Below are positions 16,369 through 26,030 of a stretch of DNA of 45,222 bases, one piece after another (the first letter of the stretch is position 1; each line of letters opens with the position of its first letter). Below the pieces are notes generated by a model. The model worked only from the letters and a program-made list of their open reading frames with translations. It was not told the DNA's origin and did not search any database. The translations under genes and the position numbers were made by a program. Origin of the DNA: Verrucomicrobiota bacterium (GTDB lineage Bacteria; Verrucomicrobiota; Kiritimatiellia; CAIQIC01); contig SCQF01000044.1 of NCBI GenBank assembly GCA_004321905.1, forward strand, positions 1 through 45,222, given 5' to 3'.

Positions 16369-16838
16369 GGCCGCACCTCGGCCGGCGCCGGCAGCCGCCC
16401 AGCGATGAGCACCTGCTGAACACCCGCCGCGAGCGCCATATTATAAATATTCACCAGCGTACCGGCGCTGACGCGGGCATCGGCCTCAATCACCAGCGAC
16501 GCCGCAGGTTGGTCATGCCGCGCCTGTGCGAACGCGGCGCGCAGATCATCAAGCGTCATGCGCTCGTCATTGAAAAACAGGAGCCCCTCCTGCGATAGCG
16601 TCACCACCATCGCGCCGTAGGGTGCGCCTTCATGGAAGGGTGCTTCCGGCAACTCCACCGTCACACCCGGCTGCAATACAAACCGCGCAGTGAGCAAAAA
16701 CGCCGCCGCCACCAACACAATGGCATTCAGCAAGGCCGTCGGCTCGAACAACCGACACACGCACCGCACGCGCGGCTGAAATTGTCGCCGCATAATCACC
16801 AGTGGCGTCGGCTCCATGGATGGTGCAGCGTGTTTCAC
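16365..16838 (-). CDS. exbD: ExbD/TolR-family biopolymer transport protein
   Basis: A 157-residue protein. The GTG at 16838 is preferred: it overlaps the exbB stop (GTGA) and has AAGGAG 8 bp upstream, whereas ATG 16817 has none. It has one membrane helix (TALLNAIVLVAAAFLLTARFVL) near residues 30-50 and then an ExbD-like periplasmic domain (VTVELPEAPF, MVVTLSQEGLLFFNDERMTL, LVIEADARVSAGTLVNIYNM, QQVLIAG). The usual Asp of the membrane helix (as in ExbD Asp25) is not obvious: the helix reads LLNAIVLV. That could mean altered proton coupling. Confidence 0.8.
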   Translation of the reverse strand: MKHAAPSMEPTPLVIMRRQFQPRVRCVCRLFEPTALLNAIVLVAAAFLLTARFVLQPGVTVELPEAPFHEGAPYGAMVVTLSQEGLLFFNDERMTLDDLRAAFAQARHDQPAASLVIEADARVSAGTLVNIYNMALAAGVQQVLIAGRLPAPAEVRP

Positions 16839-17476
16839 GCCTTCGGCTCCTTTTTCGCGGCATCGGCCACGGTATTTTGCGCAAAGAAATTCATGATTTC
16901 CGCCGCCGCGCGTTCCATATCCAACGTCAGCGATTCCACACGCCCCACAAGCAGGTTGTAGCCCGCATAAGCCGGGATCGAAATCACCAAGCCCGCCGCG
17001 CTGAGCAGCAGCGCCTGCCACAGCCCCGCCGCGAGATCGCCGGCATGGACCAGCGGCGCGCGCTGCTGGATGGCAATCAGCATCTGCATCAGCCCGAGGA
17101 TCGTGCCCAGCAGGCCAAGCATCGGCGCGATATGCGCGAGCGTCGCCAGCAGCGGCATGTTTTTTTCGATGCGCGGAATTTCCGCCAAGCCGACCTCTTG
17201 CATGGCCTGCCGCATTTTTTCCGGCCCTTCGCTATGCTTCAAAATCGCCGCGCGGATAATCATCGGCACCGGCCCGGCGGCCTCCTCACACAAACTCACA
17301 GCCTCGGCTACGTTGCCACGCCGCAAAATGACATAGAGACCTTGCAAAAAATCACGCCAGCGAATTTGCGCGCGATGCAACTGGAAGAGGCGCTCCAGAA
17401 AAATTGCCGCCGCGCCGATGCCCACCAGCAGCAGCACGGCCATGATCGGCCCGCCCTGTCGCAAAAGCTCAAACAT
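16835..17476 (-). CDS. exbB: ExbB/TolQ/MotA-family proton channel protein
   Basis: A 213-residue protein with three membrane segments: GPIMAVLLLVGIGAAAIFLE, LATLAHIAPMLGLLGTILGLMQ and GLWQALLLSAAGLVISIPAYAGYNLL. The APMLGLLGT motif and the third-helix pattern are characteristic of ExbB/TolQ. It forms an ion channel with ExbD to power an outer-membrane process. ATG 17476 is chosen because AAGGAG stands 6 bp upstream; a TTG two codons earlier is less likely. It follows the TPR gene by 54 bp, a gap holding one palindrome. Confidence 0.9.
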   Translation of the reverse strand: MFELLRQGGPIMAVLLLVGIGAAAIFLERLFQLHRAQIRWRDFLQGLYVILRRGNVAEAVSLCEEAAGPVPMIIRAAILKHSEGPEKMRQAMQEVGLAEIPRIEKNMPLLATLAHIAPMLGLLGTILGLMQMLIAIQQRAPLVHAGDLAAGLWQALLLSAAGLVISIPAYAGYNLLVGRVESLTLDMERAAAEIMNFFAQNTVADAAKKEPKA

Positions 17477-17505
17477 AATCAACTCCTTCTTCTCAAGCGG
17501 TCAGT

Positions 17506-17524
17506 TTTTCCAAGGTTTGGAAAA
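17506..17524. repeat. single copy of the 19-bp gene-end palindrome
   Basis: TTTTCCAAGGTTTGGAAAA, 6 bp after the minus-strand stop of the TPR gene and upstream of exbB in the same operon. No partner is visible at 31-32 bp. Confidence 0.9.
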
Positions 17525-17530
17525 TCGTCC

Positions 17531-20056
17531 TCAAAACAGCATCCAATGCTCCAATTTGATGCGCTGTAAACGCTGCAACGCCTCCGAACTCGCCGGCACG
17601 CCGGCATCGGCCACGCGCTGATAGAGCTGCACGGCCTTGCGCCAGTCACCGGTCTTTTCCTGAATTTCCGCCGCGTTGAACGCCGCGCGTGTAAACCATA
17701 GCGGGTCGCCATGCTGGCCCTTTTGGCGCTCGGCTAGAAACGTATAGACCACCGCAAGATAGCGCTCCAGCGCCTCAGCAATCTTGCCCTGTTTCTCCAA
17801 ACAGCGACCGATTTTGAACTCGGCCTGCCACTTGAGATCGCGGTCGGCGGTGGGACTATCGAGCACCGCGCGATAGTCGCTCAGCGCATCGGCGTAGCGT
17901 GACTTGTCTTCGTTGGCCAGCGTAAATTCACAATCACCGCGCCGGCCCCGCGCAAGATTCGCGAGATAGCTGTTGGGATATTTATTGATGACTTCCTCGA
18001 ACGCGAGGATCGAATCGGAAAACTTGCCCAACTCGCTGAGCGCGTCGCCTTGCGCGAAGCGGGTCTCGGCCAGCTTGGCGCTCTCGGGATAGAGCTTGGC
18101 CAGTTGCGTGCAATATTCGAGCGCGCGAAGATGCTGGCTGGCGGCGGCGGCGGCGCGCCCAGCCCAGAACAGGGCCTTATCGGCCAGCTCACTCTTCGGA
18201 TAGGTACGCGCCAACTCGGCGAACTGGTGCTCGGCGCCCGCCGGATCGCCGTGGTTGAAGGCAAATTCGCCGAGCCAGAAAAGCACATCGGGCGCCCACG
18301 CGGACTGCGGATATTTTTCGATGAACTGCCGCGCAATTTTCAGGGCATCGGATTCCTTGTGCATGAGGTAGAGACACCAGCCGCGCATATAAAACGCCTG
18401 TTCGGCCAGCCGATCACCGGGGAAATGTTCCAAGAGCTCATCAAAAGTCGTCAGGGCTTCCGGGAATTTGCCCGTGCGGTAGAGCAGCAACCCGCGCCCA
18501 CTCCACGCCTGCGCGTGCCAGACGGTACCGGACGCGACGACGGCGACGCGATCATAGGCGGCGACGGCTTGCGCCCAGTGGCCTTGATCTTCACGAACCA
18601 ACGCCAAGCCCAGCCAGGCACGCGCAGTATTTTCGCTATTGGTGGGTTGCGCAGCAGACAAAATCGTAAAAAGTTTTTCCGCTTCGCGCGGTTGCCCCTG
18701 CCGCATCCGGCACAGGCCCGCCTGATAGAGCGCCTGAGCGGCCCCAACGGCGTTATCCGTCGAGTTGGTGAGGGCCAGGTAAATCGGCAACGCCTGGCGA
18801 TATTGCTGGCCGGCGAACCACGCATCGGCCACTTTGCCTTGCGCTTCGGCCTGCTCGGAAGGAACGGACGAAACATAGGCGGCCTTGCTGAAGGCGCTGG
18901 CGGCTTCGTCGAAACGCTCCAGATGCCAGAGGCACCAACCTTTGCCCATCAGCGCGCGCCGCTGGCCGGTGGCTTCGGCGAAGGCTTCGACATAACGCTG
19001 AAATTCCGCCAGCGCCGGTTCGTAGCGCTGATGATGGAGCAACTGCTCAGCCAATTCCAGTTGCGCCTCGGCCGCCATAGCGCCGCTTCCTGCTCGGCGT
19101 ACGACACCGCGCAACACCAGCACGCCTTCATCCAAGCGATTCAGGCGGAAAAGTAATTTGCCGCGCAAAAAGTCGGCGCGCAATTTGGCCGTCGGGTCCG
19201 GCGTCGCCACAGCCGATTGCGATAACGCCAGCACCGCCGCAGTTAAATTGGTTTGCGCCTCGTAGAATTGCGCGAGTTGGTCCCACGCCGCGACGCGCAA
19301 ATCCGGCCGCGCCTTCACGCGCTCGGCGAGCGCTTTGAGCGCTTTTTCACTCTCAGGGAATTTCTGTGCTTGCGCGTAATAATCCGCCAAACGTAACCGT
19401 GCTTGATCGGCGAACAGCGTATCCGGGCACTCACGAGTCAACTGTTCGAGCACATCACGCGCCGCATCAAGACGGCGCAACTCCCGCAAGGCTTCGGCCC
19501 ATTGCCAGAGGTTTTCAGCCGCCTCCGGCGTGCGCACATATTTTTTTTGCACCTGCGCAAACAAAGCCAATGCGGGATCGGGCTGATTCATCTTGAGCAG
19601 CACGTTGGCGGAGAGCCGCAACACCCGCACCAATTCCGGGCTTTTCGAATAGCGCAGCTCGAAATCGCGCAGCAGCACACCGGCTTCCGCAGGTTGGCCG
19701 GCCTCAAAGAGCGCCAGCGCCGAAAGATAAACCCACGACCCTTCCAGCGCACTGCCGCGCGCCTCGCCCTGACAACCGCCCAAGACCTGCTGCGCCTCGT
19801 CGGCGCGTTGCAGCGCCAACAGGGCGCGCGCCTGCCATAACTTATTTTCCAGTTGCTCAGCCGGCGTCGTCACGAGGGGTGCGGCTTGCTGAAAGGCCTT
19901 AAGCGCCACCGCGTAGAAACCATCCTCGAACGCGGCGCGTCCGGTGGTCAAGGCATCCAGCGGCGCATTGGTCGTGCTCTGGGCGTACACCGCCTGGGAC
20001 ACCACCAAGGCAATCAGCGCCATCAACACGGGTTGGATTCGTCGTATCATGGTCAT
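17531..20056 (-). CDS. large secreted TPR-repeat protein
   Basis: An 841-residue protein with a signal peptide ([18 protein letters not shown]) and TPR-type helix pairs over nearly all of its length, for example [72 protein letters not shown] and [20 protein letters not shown]. The A-x-x-x-Y-P-x-S pattern is that of YbgF/BamD-type periplasmic TPRs. Its ATG overlaps the uvrA stop (ATGA). Standing before exbB-exbD-tonB-like, it is probably a scaffold in an envelope energy-transduction complex; that role is inferred. Confidence 0.85.
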   Translation of the reverse strand: MTMIRRIQPVLMALIALVVSQAVYAQSTTNAPLDALTTGRAAFEDGFYAVALKAFQQAAPLVTTPAEQLENKLWQARALLALQRADEAQQVLGGCQGEARGSALEGSWVYLSALALFEAGQPAEAGVLLRDFELRYSKSPELVRVLRLSANVLLKMNQPDPALALFAQVQKKYVRTPEAAENLWQWAEALRELRRLDAARDVLEQLTRECPDTLFADQARLRLADYYAQAQKFPESEKALKALAERVKARPDLRVAAWDQLAQFYEAQTNLTAAVLALSQSAVATPDPTAKLRADFLRGKLLFRLNRLDEGVLVLRGVVRRAGSGAMAAEAQLELAEQLLHHQRYEPALAEFQRYVEAFAEATGQRRALMGKGWCLWHLERFDEAASAFSKAAYVSSVPSEQAEAQGKVADAWFAGQQYRQALPIYLALTNSTDNAVGAAQALYQAGLCRMRQGQPREAEKLFTILSAAQPTNSENTARAWLGLALVREDQGHWAQAVAAYDRVAVVASGTVWHAQAWSGRGLLLYRTGKFPEALTTFDELLEHFPGDRLAEQAFYMRGWCLYLMHKESDALKIARQFIEKYPQSAWAPDVLFWLGEFAFNHGDPAGAEHQFAELARTYPKSELADKALFWAGRAAAAASQHLRALEYCTQLAKLYPESAKLAETRFAQGDALSELGKFSDSILAFEEVINKYPNSYLANLARGRRGDCEFTLANEDKSRYADALSDYRAVLDSPTADRDLKWQAEFKIGRCLEKQGKIAEALERYLAVVYTFLAERQKGQHGDPLWFTRAAFNAAEIQEKTGDWRKAVQLYQRVADAGVPASSEALQRLQRIKLEHWMLF

Positions 20057-22914
20057 TGCTCGGGTTTACGGACCAACAACGGCTTTAGATAATGGCCCGT
20101 ATAGGAATGGGGGTTGGCCGCGACTTCTTCGGGTGTGCCCTGCGCCACAATCCGGCCACCGTTGTCGCCACCTTCCGGGCCCAAATCAATGATGTAGTCT
20201 GCTGTTTTGATGACGTCGAGATTGTGCTCAATGATCACCAGCGTGTTGCCGGCATTGCGCAACTGGGTGAGCACATGCAACAGCTTGTGCACATCGGCAA
20301 AGTGCAAACCGGTGGTCGGCTCGTCGAGCAGATAAATCGTCCGTCCGGTGTCGCTCTTGCTGAGCTCCGAGGAAAGCTTGACGCGTTGCGCCTCGCCGCC
20401 GGACAGCGTCGTCGCCGGCTGCCCAAGTTGCAAATAGCCGAGGCCGACATCGGACAAGGTGCGCAACTTGCGCTCCATTGCCGGCACGGCACGGAAAAAC
20501 TCCAGCGCTTCGTCAATCGTCATGTTGAGGACGTCAGCGATATTCCGCCCGGCGTAGCGCACTTCCAGCGTCTCACGGTTATAGCGCTGACCACGGCACT
20601 GCTCGCACGTCACATAGACGTCCGGCAGAAACTGCATTTCGATTTTCAGAATGCCGTCGCCCTTGCAGCGCTCGCAACGACCGCCCTTGACGTTGAAACT
20701 GTACCGACCGGGGCCGTAACCGCGCACGCGCGAACCGGGCAACTGCGCGAACAGATCGCGGATCAGCGAGAACGCGCCGGTGTAGGTGGAAGGATTGGAG
20801 CGCGGCGTGCGGCCGATCGGCGACTGGTCAATCACGATCACCTTGTCGAGGTGTTCCAGTCCGGTGATCTTCTTGTGCTTGCCGGGTTTCTCCTTCGACG
20901 TGAAGAAATGCCGGAACAATGCGCGCCGCAGAATTTCGTCGAGCAGCGTGCTTTTGCCGCTGCCGGAAACGCCCGTGATACAGACCATCGTACCGAGCGG
21001 AATCTTGACGTTGATGTTCTTGAGGTTGTTCTCCGCCGCGCCGATGATTTCCAGCGCATTGCCATGCCCCGTGCTACGCTTTTCCGGCAACGCCACTTCC
21101 ATCTCGCCGTTCAGATAGCGGGCGGTGAGCGACTTGTTGTTTGCCAGCAATTCCGGCACCGTGCCCGCATGCACCACGTTGCCGCCATGCCGGCCCGCGC
21201 CGGGACCGAGGTCAATCACGTAGTCCGCCTCGCGGATCGTCTGGTCGTCGTGCTCGACCACCACCACCGTGTTGCCGATATCGCGCAAACCCTTGAGCGT
21301 GGCGATCAATTTTTCGTTGTCGCGCTGGTGCAAGCCGATAGACGGCTCGTCGAGCACATACAGCACGCCGACAAGGCCCGCACCAATTTGCGTGGCCAAT
21401 CGAATACGTTGCGCCTCGCCGCCGGAAAGTGATCCGCTCTCGCGGTCGAGCGTCAGATAGTCAAGACCAACGTTCGCTAAAAACGAAAGGCGTTGCCGGA
21501 TTTCCTTGGTGACTTCGTGAGCGATCTTTTCTTCCTGCGGCGTAACGTCGAGCGTATTGAAATAGGCAATCGCCTGCTTGACCGAAAACTGCGTCACCTC
21601 GACGATATTTTTCCCACCAACCCGGCACGCCAATGTTTCCGGGCGCATCCGCGAACCCTTACACGATGTACAAGGCTGCCGGCTCATGTACTCCGTCAGC
21701 TTTTGCCGCATATAATCGCTATCCGTCTCCTCATAGCGCCGCTTGAGATTGGCAATCACGCCTTCAAACGGCTTGGAGTATTTGTGATAGGTGCCGCCGC
21801 GCCAGAAACCGAACTGCATCTCCTTCTCGCCGGAACCATGCATCACGATCTCCCGGAAATCTTCCGGCAAGTCTTCCCACGGCGTATCCATGCTAACGCC
21901 GTAATGCTGCACGACCGCGCGCAACAACCCTTTCAGATAAATAATCATGCGCCGTCCGCCGCGCCGCCACGGATGGATTGCGCCGTCTTCCAACGAAAGC
22001 GTCTTATCGGGAATCACCAAGTCTTCGTCGAACACCATCATCGTGCCCAAGCCCAAACACGTGGGACACGCGCCATACGGGCTGTTGAACGAAAAATGCC
22101 GCGGTGTCAGTGTATCAAAGCTGATGCCACAATCCGGGCAGGCGTTCTTTTCCGAAAACAATTTTTCTTTCCACGGCGCGCCTTCCGGCTCCGGTGTCAC
22201 CGCCAGCATCAACCCTTCGCCGTGCTTGAGCGCCAACTCCACCGAATCGGTCAACCGCGTACGGATTTTATTGGTGATGACCAACCGATCCACCACCACC
22301 TCGATGGTGTGCTTCTTGTTCTTTTCCAGTTTCGGCATCGAATCGAGGTCATAAAGTTCACCATCCAGCCGGACGCGCACAAAGCCCTGCTTGCGCAAAC
22401 TCTGGAGGATTTCCTCGTGCTCGCCCTTACGCCCGTGCACCACCGGCGCGAGGATCATCAGCTTCATCAGGTTCGGCAACTGCATCAACCGATCCACGAT
22501 TTCTTCCGCACTCTGCTGCGCAATCGGCTTGCCGCATTGATAGCAATGCACGCGCCCAATACTGGCGAACATCAACCGCAAATAATCATGGATTTCCGTC
22601 GTCGTCGCCACGATCGAGCGCGGATTCGCACCCGCCGTCCGTTGCTCGATGGCAATCGCCGGCGAAAGCCCCTCGATATAGTCCACGTCCGGCTTCTGCA
22701 TCTGCTCGAGGAACTGCCGCGCGTAAGCCGAGAGACTCTCGACGTACTTGCGTTGCCCCTCCGCATAAATCGTATCGAACGCCAGCGACGACTTGCCGGA
22801 GCCACTCAACCCCGTCACCACCGTCAAACTATTGCGCGGAATGTTGACCGTGATGTTCTTCAGGTTGTGCTCGCGCGCGCCCGCCACCACAATAAATTTC
22901 TTTTCTGCACTCAT
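20053..22914 (-). CDS. uvrA: excinuclease ABC subunit A
   Basis: A 953-residue protein of normal length that finds DNA lesions for nucleotide excision repair. It has two ABC ATPase modules: Walker [20 protein letters not shown] and [13 protein letters not shown], signatures [14 protein letters not shown] and [15 protein letters not shown], and Walker [13 protein letters not shown] and [12 protein letters not shown]. Zinc sites are [20 protein letters not shown] with CPTCLGLG, and [16 protein letters not shown] with CEQCRG. It is the first gene of the long minus-strand run and overlaps the TPR gene by 4 bp. Confidence 0.98.
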   Translation of the reverse strand: MSAEKKFIVVAGAREHNLKNITVNIPRNSLTVVTGLSGSGKSSLAFDTIYAEGQRKYVESLSAYARQFLEQMQKPDVDYIEGLSPAIAIEQRTAGANPRSIVATTTEIHDYLRLMFASIGRVHCYQCGKPIAQQSAEEIVDRLMQLPNLMKLMILAPVVHGRKGEHEEILQSLRKQGFVRVRLDGELYDLDSMPKLEKNKKHTIEVVVDRLVITNKIRTRLTDSVELALKHGEGLMLAVTPEPEGAPWKEKLFSEKNACPDCGISFDTLTPRHFSFNSPYGACPTCLGLGTMMVFDEDLVIPDKTLSLEDGAIHPWRRGGRRMIIYLKGLLRAVVQHYGVSMDTPWEDLPEDFREIVMHGSGEKEMQFGFWRGGTYHKYSKPFEGVIANLKRRYEETDSDYMRQKLTEYMSRQPCTSCKGSRMRPETLACRVGGKNIVEVTQFSVKQAIAYFNTLDVTPQEEKIAHEVTKEIRQRLSFLANVGLDYLTLDRESGSLSGGEAQRIRLATQIGAGLVGVLYVLDEPSIGLHQRDNEKLIATLKGLRDIGNTVVVVEHDDQTIREADYVIDLGPGAGRHGGNVVHAGTVPELLANNKSLTARYLNGEMEVALPEKRSTGHGNALEIIGAAENNLKNINVKIPLGTMVCITGVSGSGKSTLLDEILRRALFRHFFTSKEKPGKHKKITGLEHLDKVIVIDQSPIGRTPRSNPSTYTGAFSLIRDLFAQLPGSRVRGYGPGRYSFNVKGGRCERCKGDGILKIEMQFLPDVYVTCEQCRGQRYNRETLEVRYAGRNIADVLNMTIDEALEFFRAVPAMERKLRTLSDVGLGYLQLGQPATTLSGGEAQRVKLSSELSKSDTGRTIYLLDEPTTGLHFADVHKLLHVLTQLRNAGNTLVIIEHNLDVIKTADYIIDLGPEGGDNGGRIVAQGTPEEVAANPHSYTGHYLKPLLVRKPEQ

Positions 22915-23002
22915 ACTCTCGTTTTTGTCCTTCCAAAAATTCGGCGCAAACTAGCACGCTTGGCAAGCTTTTGCAAAGTAGAATCTTTCCCGCGGTTCGC
23001 GC

Positions 23003-23032
23003 TTGACGCCACCGCCGCCCTTCCGCTATAGA
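23003..23032 (+). promoter_or_regulatory. sigma70-type promoter of the small basic gene
   Basis: TTGACG (23003-23008), 18-bp spacer, TATAGA (23027-23032). Only 9 bp separate the -10 box from the ATG at 23042 and there is no Shine-Dalgarno, so the transcript is probably leaderless or nearly so. Confidence 0.65.
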
Positions 23033-23041
23033 CTCCCGCCC

Positions 23042-23161
23042 ATGGGACAACAACTTCGCAAACGAGTAAAACGGGCGGCGCTTCGGCGTCGCAACAAACG
23101 CCTCAAAGCAGCGGCCAAAAAGAACAAGCCGGCGGCCAAACCCGCCGCCGCTTCCGCCTGA
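23042..23161 (+). CDS. 39-residue highly basic protein
   Basis: The frame opens MGQQLRKRVKRAALRRRNKR, continues LKAAAKKNKPAAKPAAASA and ends at TGA 23159-23161. About 36% of residues are Lys or Arg, with no acidic residue. The start matches tiny basic proteins (MGQ-LRK...) that I recall from Verrucomicrobia and relatives; their role is unknown, though nucleic-acid or ribosome binding is likely from the charge. A good promoter directly in front supports it as a real gene. It is divergent from uvrA. Confidence 0.75.
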   Translation: MGQQLRKRVKRAALRRRNKRLKAAAKKNKPAAKPAAASA

Positions 23162-23210
23162 TTCAAAAATGGTGGGCCGGGCGCTCCGCGCGCGGCATCG
23201 ATTCCCCGGA

Positions 23211-23261
23211 TTTTCCAGGCCTTGGAAAACGCTGTCCTCCCCTTTTCTAATCTCTGGAAAA
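23211..23261. repeat. paired gene-end palindromes (pair 3)
   Basis: TTTTCCAGGCCTTGGAAAA (23211-23229) and the weaker TTTTCTAATCTCTGGAAAA (23243-23261), centres 23220 and 23252, 32 bp apart, 13-bp spacer. It starts 50 bp after the stop of the 39-residue gene. The second copy has decayed inside but keeps the outer arms and the spacing. Confidence 0.85.
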
Positions 23262-23268
23262 TTACGCT

Positions 23269-23394
23269 TTGGGGAGCGCACGCGCCCTCGCGTGCGACAT
23301 GAGGCGACCCGCCTCATTCTTTGTTTAACCCTTTTCCCCATAGCGACCGCGTGGGCGCGGATCGGCCACACGCGAGGGCGCGTGTGCTCCCCAA
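23269..23394. repeat. long inverted repeat enclosing two hairpins (cloverleaf-like)
   Basis: Arms at 23269-23294 and 23369-23394 are complementary at 25 of 26 positions (TTGGGGAGC...CTCGCGTG). Between them are a hairpin with an 8-bp stem at 23299-23317 (ATGAGGCG/CGCCTCAT) and one with a 5-bp stem at 23347-23360 (CCGCG/CGCGG). It has no open frame of its own. It could be a miniature mobile or REP-like element, or a strong bidirectional terminator region between the small gene and trpD. Confidence 0.85.
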
Positions 23395-23690
23395 TCACGG
23401 AAGAGATTTTTCGCAGATGCTCGATCTGGAAATCCTCTCCTATCCAACGACGGATGGGGCTTTTAGAAATGACGCGTAAGCTGAGTTGATGTGCTGCATA
23501 GGTCCGATTGGCTTCCTTGATTTGCCTCTTGCTGTTGTACTCGACACCATTCTCTTGCCGTATGACATGCATATGATGAAAGTCGAGAGGAACAAAGATT
23601 CATCAATGGGGAATGCACCGATCTCGATATTCAATCAAGCACCGGAAGACACAACTTCCAAAGTCGCCAAACCTCGGCACTGATGTTAGT
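23395..23690. other. intergenic DNA with one unrecognised minus-strand frame
   Basis: This stretch is poorer in GC than its surroundings. On the minus strand an open frame from about 23572 reads MHVIRQENGVEYNSKRQIKE and runs on through RWIGEDFQIEHLRKISSVIG before entering the inverted repeat. The codons look protein-like, but I recognise no family and see no Shine-Dalgarno. It may be a gene remnant. No RNA gene is evident. Confidence 0.4.
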
Positions 23691-23694
23691 GGCT

Positions 23695-24705
23695 TCACCC
23701 GCGCGTCAGCGCGACCAAGGCGTCCAGCTTCTGCCGAGCGGCACCGGAATCAATCGAGTGGGCGGCGACGGCGACGCCTTCGCGTAGATCGCGGGCTTTG
23801 CCGGCAGAGAAAATTGCGGCGGCGGCGTTGAGCAGGACGATGTCGCGCCGTGGGCCTTTTTGTCCGGCAAGGATACCGCGGATAATTTCGGCATTCGCCG
23901 CCGGATCGCCACCGACCAGGTCGGCAGCCTGTGCGGTCGGCAATCCGACATCGCGCGGATGAATTTCGTATTGCCGAACGTGACCGTGCAAAATTTCCGC
24001 GACGAGCGTGCCGGTGGTGGTCGTGATTTCGTCAAGGCCGTCGAGGCCGTGGACAACGAACATGTGCTGCGCGTCGAGCACCACCAACGCCTCCGCAATC
24101 ACCGGTACCAGCGCGGCGGAATATACGCCCACCAAGCCATGTTGCGCGCCTGCCGGATTGGAAATCGGGCCGAGAATATTGAAGATCGTACGGATGCCAA
24201 TTTCGCGGCGCGGACCGATCGCGTGCTTCATCGCCGGGTGCAACGCCGGCGCAAATAGAAACGCAATCCCGACTTCGCACAACGCGCGGGCCATCATGTC
24301 CGGCCCGATTTCCAGATTCACACCCAGCGCGGCAAACACATCGGCGCTGCCGCATTTGCTGGAAACCGAACGGTTGCCGTGCTTGGCCACGACCACGCCC
24401 GCGCCAGCGGCAACCAAGGCCGCACAGGTTGAGATATTGAAGGTATGGGCGCAGTCGCCACCGGTGCCGACGATATCGGCGACGACTTTTGCACCGGCCT
24501 CCACGGCGGTAAACTTTTGCCGCATCGCCTCGGCGCTGCCGGCGATAACCTCGGCGGTCTCGCCACGCAGGCGCAAAGCGGTGATATAGGCAGCGATTTG
24601 CGCCGACGTCGCTTCGCCGGACATGATCTCCAGCATGGTGGCGCGGGCCTGTTCCCGTCCCAGTGATTTGCTTTCGACCAACGCGGCAATGGATTCACGA
24701 ATCAT
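23695..24705 (-). CDS. trpD: anthranilate phosphoribosyltransferase
   Basis: About 336 residues, normal for TrpD, which joins anthranilate to PRPP in tryptophan synthesis. Signature segments: DIVGTGGDCAHTFNISTCAA (PRPP pyrophosphate loop), VVVAKHGNRSVSSKCGSADV, and FLFAPALHPAMKHAIGPRRE then IRTIFNILGPISNPAG. MIRESIAALVES at 24705 is the family start; an upstream in-frame start at 24753 adds unrelated residues. No clear Shine-Dalgarno. No other trp gene lies nearby. Confidence 0.95.
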   Translation of the reverse strand: MIRESIAALVESKSLGREQARATMLEIMSGEATSAQIAAYITALRLRGETAEVIAGSAEAMRQKFTAVEAGAKVVADIVGTGGDCAHTFNISTCAALVAAGAGVVVAKHGNRSVSSKCGSADVFAALGVNLEIGPDMMARALCEVGIAFLFAPALHPAMKHAIGPRREIGIRTIFNILGPISNPAGAQHGLVGVYSAALVPVIAEALVVLDAQHMFVVHGLDGLDEITTTTGTLVAEILHGHVRQYEIHPRDVGLPTAQAADLVGGDPAANAEIIRGILAGQKGPRRDIVLLNAAAAIFSAGKARDLREGVAVAAHSIDSGAARQKLDALVALTRG

Positions 24706-24767
24706 GATGCAGGGATACCGAATAATAAGAACGGCTTCAACCTGAAAGCGCAAACCATCTCGCGCAA

Positions 24768-24796
24768 AGGCGTAAAAATGCCAAGCGGTTACGCCT
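24768..24796. other. hairpin between trpD and the dGTPase gene
   Basis: AGGCGTAA (24768-24775) and TTACGCCT (24789-24796) form a perfect 8-bp stem with a 13-base loop, 32 bp after the minus-strand dGTPase stop. No T-tract follows, so a terminator function is uncertain. Confidence 0.4.
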
Positions 24797-24828
24797 GGCG
24801 ATCTTTGCGACTTGGCGTGAGACCTTCT

Positions 24829-25989
24829 TCATTTATATTTTCCGAGATCAAAACGCCGATATTCCTCGATGGCATAACGATCCGTCATGCCGGCCACGTA
24901 ATCGCAGACGGTGCGGCGCAGACCTTCGCGCGGCACACGGGCGCGCGCCTTCGCACCCATTGTTTCGGGTTGCGCCACGTAGTGCAAAAACAGCCGCCGC
25001 ATCATGCGCACAGCTTCGTCGTTCGCCTCCTTGACCGCCGGATGGAAATACATGTTCTGGAAAAGAAATTCCTTGAACGCCAACATCTGCGGACGCAGGC
25101 CATCGCTCAATGCGATCATCGGCTCGGCGGCGCGTTGGACATCGGCGGGCGACCGCGGTGTGTGGCACGCCAGTCGCACCTCGCTCGTACGGAGCGCGTC
25201 CTCCACCAGTAGATTCAACAGGCAGCGCACGGTGATGGAAATTCGGCGTTCCGCCGGAATCGTGGTGAATTCCTCCATAGCGCGCGTGGCCGCCTGCTGC
25301 CAGAGCGGCTGGGCCGCGAGTTGCTGCTCGGTCAGCAAGCCGGCATCAAAGCCATCATCGGCGTCGTGCGCGAGATACGCCAGATCGTCGGCCACGTCCG
25401 CAAGTTGCGCTTCCAAGCATTGGAAAGGGCCGAGCACGTGGCCATCCAACACCGCGTCGGGTCGCGCGGCCTGATGTTTGAGCAAGCCGGCGCGCACCTC
25501 CCACGTCAGATTGAGGCCCGTGAAATCGGGATAGCGGTATTCGAGCAACTCCACGCAGCGCAAGCCCTGTTCGTTGTGGTCAAAGCCGCCTTCGGTCTGC
25601 ATCAGCGCGTTTAACTCGCGCTCGCCAGCGTGGCCGAAGGGACTGTGGCCGAGATCGTGGGCCAACGCAATGGCTTCGGTCAAATCCTCGTTGGCGCGCA
25701 GCGTACGCGCCAACGTGCGCGCAACGGCGGCCATTTCGATGGTGTGCGTCAGCCGCGTGCGATAGTGATCCTGATTGCCACTGACGAACACCTGCGTCTT
25801 GTATTCCAGCCGCCGAAAGGCGCGGCTATGCAGAATACGGTCGCGGTCACGTTGGAACTCGCCGCGAAAATCGTGCCGCCGCTCCGGATATTTCCGACCG
25901 TGGCTGTGCTCCGCGCGCACCGCATAGGGGGCCAGCCATTGCGCCTCGTTGACATCACGCTCTTGTCTTGAAACCATCACGGCAGGCAT
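24829..25989 (-). CDS. deoxyguanosinetriphosphate triphosphohydrolase-like HD protein
   Basis: A 386-residue protein of the dGTPase family, which splits dNTPs to nucleoside and triphosphate. The metal-binding HD motif is intact: RTRLTHTIEMAAVARTLAR (first His), then AIALAHDLGHSPFGHAGERE (His-Asp). Start region FRGEFQRDRDRILHSRAFRRLEYKTQVF is typical. ATG 25989 or 25977 are both possible. It is divergent from the Nudix gene with 41 bp between; both clean up nucleotides. Confidence 0.92.
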   Translation of the reverse strand: MPAVMVSRQERDVNEAQWLAPYAVRAEHSHGRKYPERRHDFRGEFQRDRDRILHSRAFRRLEYKTQVFVSGNQDHYRTRLTHTIEMAAVARTLARTLRANEDLTEAIALAHDLGHSPFGHAGERELNALMQTEGGFDHNEQGLRCVELLEYRYPDFTGLNLTWEVRAGLLKHQAARPDAVLDGHVLGPFQCLEAQLADVADDLAYLAHDADDGFDAGLLTEQQLAAQPLWQQAATRAMEEFTTIPAERRISITVRCLLNLLVEDALRTSEVRLACHTPRSPADVQRAAEPMIALSDGLRPQMLAFKEFLFQNMYFHPAVKEANDEAVRMMRRLFLHYVAQPETMGAKARARVPREGLRRTVCDYVAGMTDRYAIEEYRRFDLGKYK

Positions 25990-25997
25990 CCTACAAT
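25968..25997 (+). promoter_or_regulatory. probable promoter of the Nudix gene
   Basis: TTGAAA (25968-25973), 18-bp spacer, TACAAT (25992-25997). It lies over the start of the divergent dGTPase gene and would give a leader of about 27 bases that includes GAGGAG before the ATG. Confidence 0.5.
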
Positions 25998-26030
25998 TTC
26001 CACGCTGCTTGGCAACCCTGAGGAGCCACC

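Noticed and set aside
21493-23031. Long plus-strand open frame opposite uvrA
   Set aside because: It is the complement of the uvrA coding strand, rich in His/Arg as expected of a shadow frame, with no domain. The same holds for long frames opposite proS, the diheme gene, trpD and glyS.
25413-25429. Palindrome-like TTCCAAGCATTGGAAAG in the dGTPase gene
   Set aside because: It lies in coding sequence for GPFQCLEAQLAD, conserved in the family, and is not at a gene end.
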